Part shown: in pieces, positions 32,346-32,368 of the stretch | Layout: the number at the start of each line of letters is the position of its first letter | Numbering within the stretch: the first letter of the stretch is position 1 | Source: Ruminococcus sp. | GTDB lineage: Bacteria; Bacillota; Clostridia; Oscillospirales; Ruminococcaceae | Direction: 5' to 3' | DNA: 32,368 bases | Assembly (NCBI GenBank): GCA_017624895.1 | Contig: JAGAMB010000045.1 | Location: forward strand, 1-32,368 | Notes under the pieces: model-generated | The model's database searches: none | Seen by the model: only the letters and a program-made list of their open reading frames with translations | Told to the model about the DNA's origin: nothing | Program-made: the position numbers and the translations under genes

Positions 32346-32368
32346 GTGCATATTGTACAAATATAAAT

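Larger units (their letters stand above)
32056..32368. other. Intergenic region at the right edge (313 bp, no gene seen)
   Basis: Contains a small hairpin CAAACG/CGTTTG (32108-32131), the terminator at 32138-32169, a G-rich stretch near 32214, and the repeat cluster at 32278-32345. Tandem TTGACT sequences near 32327 and 32335 suggest a promoter for a gene beyond the edge, with -10 candidates TATTGT or TACAAA. I see no credible ORF. Confidence 0.6.

Overview
This is a roughly 32 kb chromosomal window from a low-to-mid GC Gram-positive anaerobe, most likely a Ruminococcus-type member of the Oscillospiraceae. The basis is an rpsF-ssb-rpsR operon of Firmicute type, AddAB (RexAB) rather than RecBCD, strong AGGAGG ribosome binding sites with 17-bp-spaced TTGACA/TATAAT promoters, a BspA-like leucine-rich-repeat surface protein, a secreted GH25 lysozyme with long Thr-rich linkers, and a single-chain PurL. 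The genus is an inference; no 16S or marker comparison was possible. No tRNA, rRNA, CRISPR array, prophage or transposase gene was seen.

Layout. 1-1366: 3' part of a cell-surface LRR protein with a Lys/Glu/Pro tandem repeat. 1577-5667: a tightly coupled operon of two M42 metallopeptidases, a GNAT acetyltransferase and a YnbB-type PLP lyase. 5839-7842: a membrane PASTA protein with an N-terminal zinc ribbon and a kinase fold lacking the catalytic Asp residues. 8108-10548 (minus strand): tyrA under its own promoter, then (upstream) a DnaQ-like exonuclease and a pseudouridine synthase. 10874-19816: GH25 lysozyme, then addB-addA. 19967-23819 (minus): HtrA protease, then a hot-dog thioesterase translationally coupled to an LtaS-like membrane sulfatase-fold enzyme. 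24038-26022: FabG-like reductase, then rpsF-ssb-rpsR. 26129-26722 (minus): a DUF378 membrane protein and an HPr-like protein lacking the phosphorylatable histidine. 26986-32055: mtaB and purL. The last 313 bases hold a terminator and a cluster of direct and inverted repeats.

Most of the window is housekeeping: DNA repair, translation, tRNA/rRNA modification, aromatic amino acid and purine synthesis, envelope quality control and wall remodelling. The most unusual points are: (a) a PASTA pseudokinase (HRD to HRA, DFG to AFS); (b) an HPr-fold protein with Gln at the His-15 position but an intact KSIMG Ser-46 motif; (c) a lysozyme carrying a second, catalytically decayed GH25-like module; (d) a small dispersed inverted-repeat element (MITE-like) present three times in intergenic DNA; (e) a strong terminator-like hairpin abutting the addB ribosome binding site; and (f) an operator-like pair of overlapping inverted repeats ahead of the FabG-like gene. 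None is convincingly a complete new system; each is a specific, checkable lead.
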